Virus record (IMG/VR): IMGVR_UViG_3300009788_000091
Location: 42,179 to 106,178 of that record
Length of the DNA stretch: 64,000 nt
Source of the DNA: a virus
Strand: one strand, 5' to 3'
In this document: positions 61,811 to 64,000 of the stretch, piece by piece
Position numbering within the stretch: position 1 is the first letter of the stretch
How the letters are laid out: the number at the start of each line of letters is the position of its first letter
Translations under genes and position numbers: made by a program
Notes under the pieces: generated by a model
The model's database searches: none
Seen by the model: the letters and a program-made list of their open reading frames with translations, nothing else
Told to the model about the DNA's origin: nothing

Positions 61811-62849
61811 TTTCACTTGTAATCCCATATTGCCCCCCAATTAAAATTTCAGGATATCTTTTAATTACCTTTTTCATAGATGATTTTTTAAATTTCTTAT
61901 TTTTATATTTAAATGCATTAAACTTTTTAATCTTACATTTTTCAACTTTATTTTCATTAATCAAAAGTTCATATAATCCTGAATACGGCTCAACACCTTT
62001 TCTATAATTGATATCAACGGCTACTTTTTTAAATGGTGTAATATTTCGATTTTTAATCGTTTCCCATTTTGAAATCACACCTAAAACATTTTTATCTTTA
62101 TCACGAATTTTTTTACCAAAATCGCCTCTCAATCTTAATGTACAATAATATTTAATAACATTTTCAGCATTAGAGGTTCTAGGATCTCCAAACATAACAT
62201 TCATTTTCATTTTAGTCTGATTAATCATGACACAAGTCGCCTGCTTCTCATCCAAAAATGAAACAAACTCGCCCAGTTTTAAAGCAAGGATATTATTCTT
62301 CTTGGCGTGTATATAACCCTTCAAGCTTTTTTCGTCTTGAACAGTATCAAACTCCTTAATTGTCAAATTAGGAAGTAATGGCGGGTATGAATCTAACCCA
62401 ATTAAAATTGGGCATTTTTTATTACTTTTTCTAACAGCTTTTATAAATTTTCTACTAAGATCAAAAAAAGTTTCAAGACTTTTATTTTTTGAATAAATAA
62501 ATTTTTTATCACCAGTAATCCCGACTCTTGCTCCAAATTCAGGTTCATAAGCAATTTCTGGATCATTCAGTAATGCATAACCACCCATATTAAGAGTTTC
62601 AGAAATTAATTCATAAAGTAAATATGATTTACCACATTGACTATCGCCTTCTATTTGAGTAAATCGCCCACCTGGAACACCACCAGTTATATATTGAAGA
62701 CCTTTATGAGCAAATGGAATATAATAGGGTGTCATATCCCCGGATTTTTCAGACATAACAGATATTGAAAAAAATTTTGTTAAATCGGAAACAATTGAAT
62801 CAATTCCATTTTTTTTAGATTTCTTTGTGTGTTTCATTTTCTTTTTCAT
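61791..62849 (-). CDS. RecA/UvsX-like recombinase
   Basis: About 352 residues. Walker A is EGDSQCGKS (near residue 68), Walker B ILIGLDSYP (near residue 155), and VMINQTKMKMNVMFGDPRTS near residue 210 resembles the loop and MINQ segment of RecA-type proteins. UvsX-like recombinases coat ssDNA and drive strand exchange for recombination-dependent replication. The start is ambiguous: ATG 62849 has AAAGG 7 bases upstream; ATG 62864, in an ATGA overlap with the exonuclease stop, is equally possible. The N-terminus is very basic. Confidence 0.85.
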   Translation of the reverse strand: MKKKMKHTKKSKKNGIDSIVSDLTKFFSISVMSEKSGDMTPYYIPFAHKGLQYITGGVPGGRFTQIEGDSQCGKSYLLYELISETLNMGGYALLNDPEIAYEPEFGARVGITGDKKFIYSKNKSLETFFDLSRKFIKAVRKSNKKCPILIGLDSYPPLLPNLTIKEFDTVQDEKSLKGYIHAKKNNILALKLGEFVSFLDEKQATCVMINQTKMKMNVMFGDPRTSNAENVIKYYCTLRLRGDFGKKIRDKDKNVLGVISKWETIKNRNITPFKKVAVDINYRKGVEPYSGLYELLINENKVEKCKIKKFNAFKYKNKKFKKSSMKKVIKRYPEILIGGQYGITSENDGSSQ

Positions 62850-62860
62850 TGCATTGCCTT

Positions 62861-63718
62861 TCATCTTAATTTTTTTAACCAATAAGCCCATTCAGAAAAA
62901 TTATAATAAAGAGTTTTAAAATTCAACTTAGCAAATTGTTTTTGAACTTCTTCATAGTCAATTTCTTTCTTATGTTCTTTCCTATATTGTTTTTTAATTT
63001 TTTTAATTTCATCTTTTGTAATCATTGCTCCAATTGAAATTAAATATTTATTCCTATCAAGAATTTCTTGTTCTTCTGATTTAATTGGTAGTTTTTTACC
63101 ACTTCTTAAAACATCATTAATTAATTTTTTTGTCTTAACTGGGCCTAAACCTGGAATACCTTTTATATTGTCTGAAGAATCCCCAACAATTGATTTATAT
63201 AATAAATAATATTTTAGAGGAAAACCAAGAATTTTATCAATATTTTTTCTATTTATAAGATGTTCACTATTAGAATTAAAAATTTGAACATCAGATGCTA
63301 TCAATTGATAAAAATCCTGATCATTGGAAACAATAATCTTTTTACCATTTAATTTTTCACATAAAATTCCGATAATATCATCAGCTTCTATTCCTTGGGA
63401 TGAAAGTTGTTTTACTGGAAGCATTGCAAATAATTCTTGGCATATTTTTCTTTGTCTATGTATTATTTTTCTTGATTTTTCATTTTTTTTTATATTTCGT
63501 TGTGCTTTATATTCAGGATAAATTTTTATTCTACGTTCACATTTACCCTGGTCCCAAACAACAACAGCTTTATCAGGATTAAATTTTTTAATTAAAGATT
63601 TAATCGTTCGCATTACGCCAAAAACCCCTGATGTAGATCGACCTTTTGAATCAGTTAATTTTGTAGCATAATGCGAACGACATAAGATATTATTTGCGTC
63701 CAGCAATAAATATTTCAT
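62861..63718 (-). CDS. FEN-type 5'-3' exonuclease
   Basis: A 285-residue protein like the 5' nuclease domain of Pol I and T5 D15. Metal ligands lie in LLLDANNILCRS (about 5), VVWDQG (about 53), EADDIIGILCEK (about 110), VSNDQDFYQL (about 132) and SIVGDSSDNIKGIPGLGPV (about 180), which also has the H3TH signature. It removes RNA primers and flaps. ATG 63718; the preceding gene ends directly before it. Confidence 0.92.
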   Translation of the reverse strand: MKYLLLDANNILCRSHYATKLTDSKGRSTSGVFGVMRTIKSLIKKFNPDKAVVVWDQGKCERRIKIYPEYKAQRNIKKNEKSRKIIHRQRKICQELFAMLPVKQLSSQGIEADDIIGILCEKLNGKKIIVSNDQDFYQLIASDVQIFNSNSEHLINRKNIDKILGFPLKYYLLYKSIVGDSSDNIKGIPGLGPVKTKKLINDVLRSGKKLPIKSEEQEILDRNKYLISIGAMITKDEIKKIKKQYRKEHKKEIDYEEVQKQFAKLNFKTLYYNFSEWAYWLKKLR

Positions 63719-64000
63719 TTACTTTTTCTTTTTAGATTTCTTTTTACCTTTGCCTTTTCTCTTAGGCTTCTTAACAATTTTCTTTTTTGACTTTTTGACA
63801 ATTTTCTTTTTTGACTTTTTCTTTTTTTCTGTTTCATCGTCTTCGTCATCGTCATCGTCATCGATTTCGTCGTCATCATCGTCTTCGTCATCATCATCTT
63901 CTGTTTCTTCGTCATCCTCATCATCATCTTCTTCAGATTCTTCGTCATCGTCCTCATCATCATCGTCATCTGAATCATCTTCATCATCATCGTCATCCGA
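63719..64000 (-). CDS. Acidic protein with Lys-rich C-terminus (5' end outside window)
   Basis: The visible 93 residues up to the TAA at 63719-63721 consist of about 57 Asp/Glu residues mixed with Ser/Thr, then IDDDDDDEDDETE and about 35 residues rich in Lys (KKKKSKKKIVKKSKKK, then KKPKRKGKGKKK). It is low-complexity and may be disordered. The position upstream of the exonuclease gene suggests a DNA metabolism protein with an acidic tail, such as an SSB, but the folded part lies outside the window. A frame with many Met residues on the same strand is only its shadow. Confidence 0.75.
   Translation of the reverse strand, partial: SDDDDDEDDSDDDDDEDDDEESEEDDDEDDEETEDDDDEDDDDDEIDDDDDDEDDETEKKKKSKKKIVKKSKKKIVKKPKRKGKGKKKSKKKK

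Noticed and set aside
63715-63996. Met/Lys-rich 93-codon frame at the right edge
   Set aside because: It is the shadow of an Asp/Glu- and Lys-rich frame that ends precisely before the exonuclease ATG; the acidic frame is the plausible one.
1-64000. Phage-wide recoding of TAG
   Set aside because: Several genes end with TAG where their families normally end (for example the Mu F-like gene at 15747 and the gene at 41683), so TAG is a true stop here; the two internal amber codons are treated one by one.

Overview
This window is a stretch of an AT-rich, double-stranded DNA tailed-phage genome. A contractile-tailed (myovirus) particle is indicated by a tail sheath gene followed by a partial tail tube gene at the left edge. 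Almost every gene is on the minus strand, so transcription runs from the right end of the window to the left. The host is probably Gram-negative: there is a PagL-type lipid A deacylase homologue and several short secreted proteins, and most genes have a clear AGGAG-type ribosome site. The host genus cannot be read from the sequence. No tRNA, rRNA or CRISPR array was recognised.

Layout in the direction of transcription. (1) 64.0-57.3 kb, DNA metabolism: an acidic/Lys-rich protein (partial), FEN-type 5'-3' exonuclease, RecA/UvsX-like recombinase, SbcD and SbcC homologues (T4 gp47/gp46 type), a PD-(D/E)XK nuclease that lacks any canonical start codon, and a cold-shock-domain protein. (2) 57.3-46.6 kb, small genes: zinc-ribbon proteins, an MBL-fold hydrolase split by an in-frame amber codon, a ParS/MbcA-type toxin-binding domain, and two long unknown proteins lying between two 191-bp non-coding direct repeats full of palindromes. 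(3) 46.65-45.49 kb, a 1.17-kb non-coding region with hairpins and repeats, a candidate origin or control region. (4) 45.5-31 kb, dozens of tightly packed small genes, usually joined by ATGA or TAATG overlaps, including an IS66-like gene pair, a Mu gp41-like tail assembly chaperone in an unexpected place, a DUF3310 protein, and a striking 433-bp array with period 5 (ACNNN). (5) 31-21.2 kb, accessory and regulatory genes: membrane proteins, a PagL homologue, a Fic enzyme, a metallophosphoesterase, a compact tyrosine recombinase and dUTPase. (6) 21-0 kb, packaging and virion: small and large terminase, portal, Mu F-like protein, XkdF-type prohead protease, scaffold, HK97-fold capsid, small head-associated or fibre proteins, head-tail connectors, tail completion protein, sheath, tube.

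Only three short genes lie on the plus strand. One, opposite dut, has an excellent sigma70-type promoter whose predicted start point coincides with its ATG, so its mRNA is probably leaderless. Related promoters that carry TATTACAGTGT-like spacers, and palindromes of the type GTATAACA(C/G)TGTTATAC, recur upstream of several gene groups and look like the binding sites of a phage regulator.

I annotated more than a dozen very short genes from the sequence and moved many start codons to the ATG with the best ribosome site or with ATGA/TAATG coupling. All family assignments rest on motifs and gene order read by eye; no database search was run.
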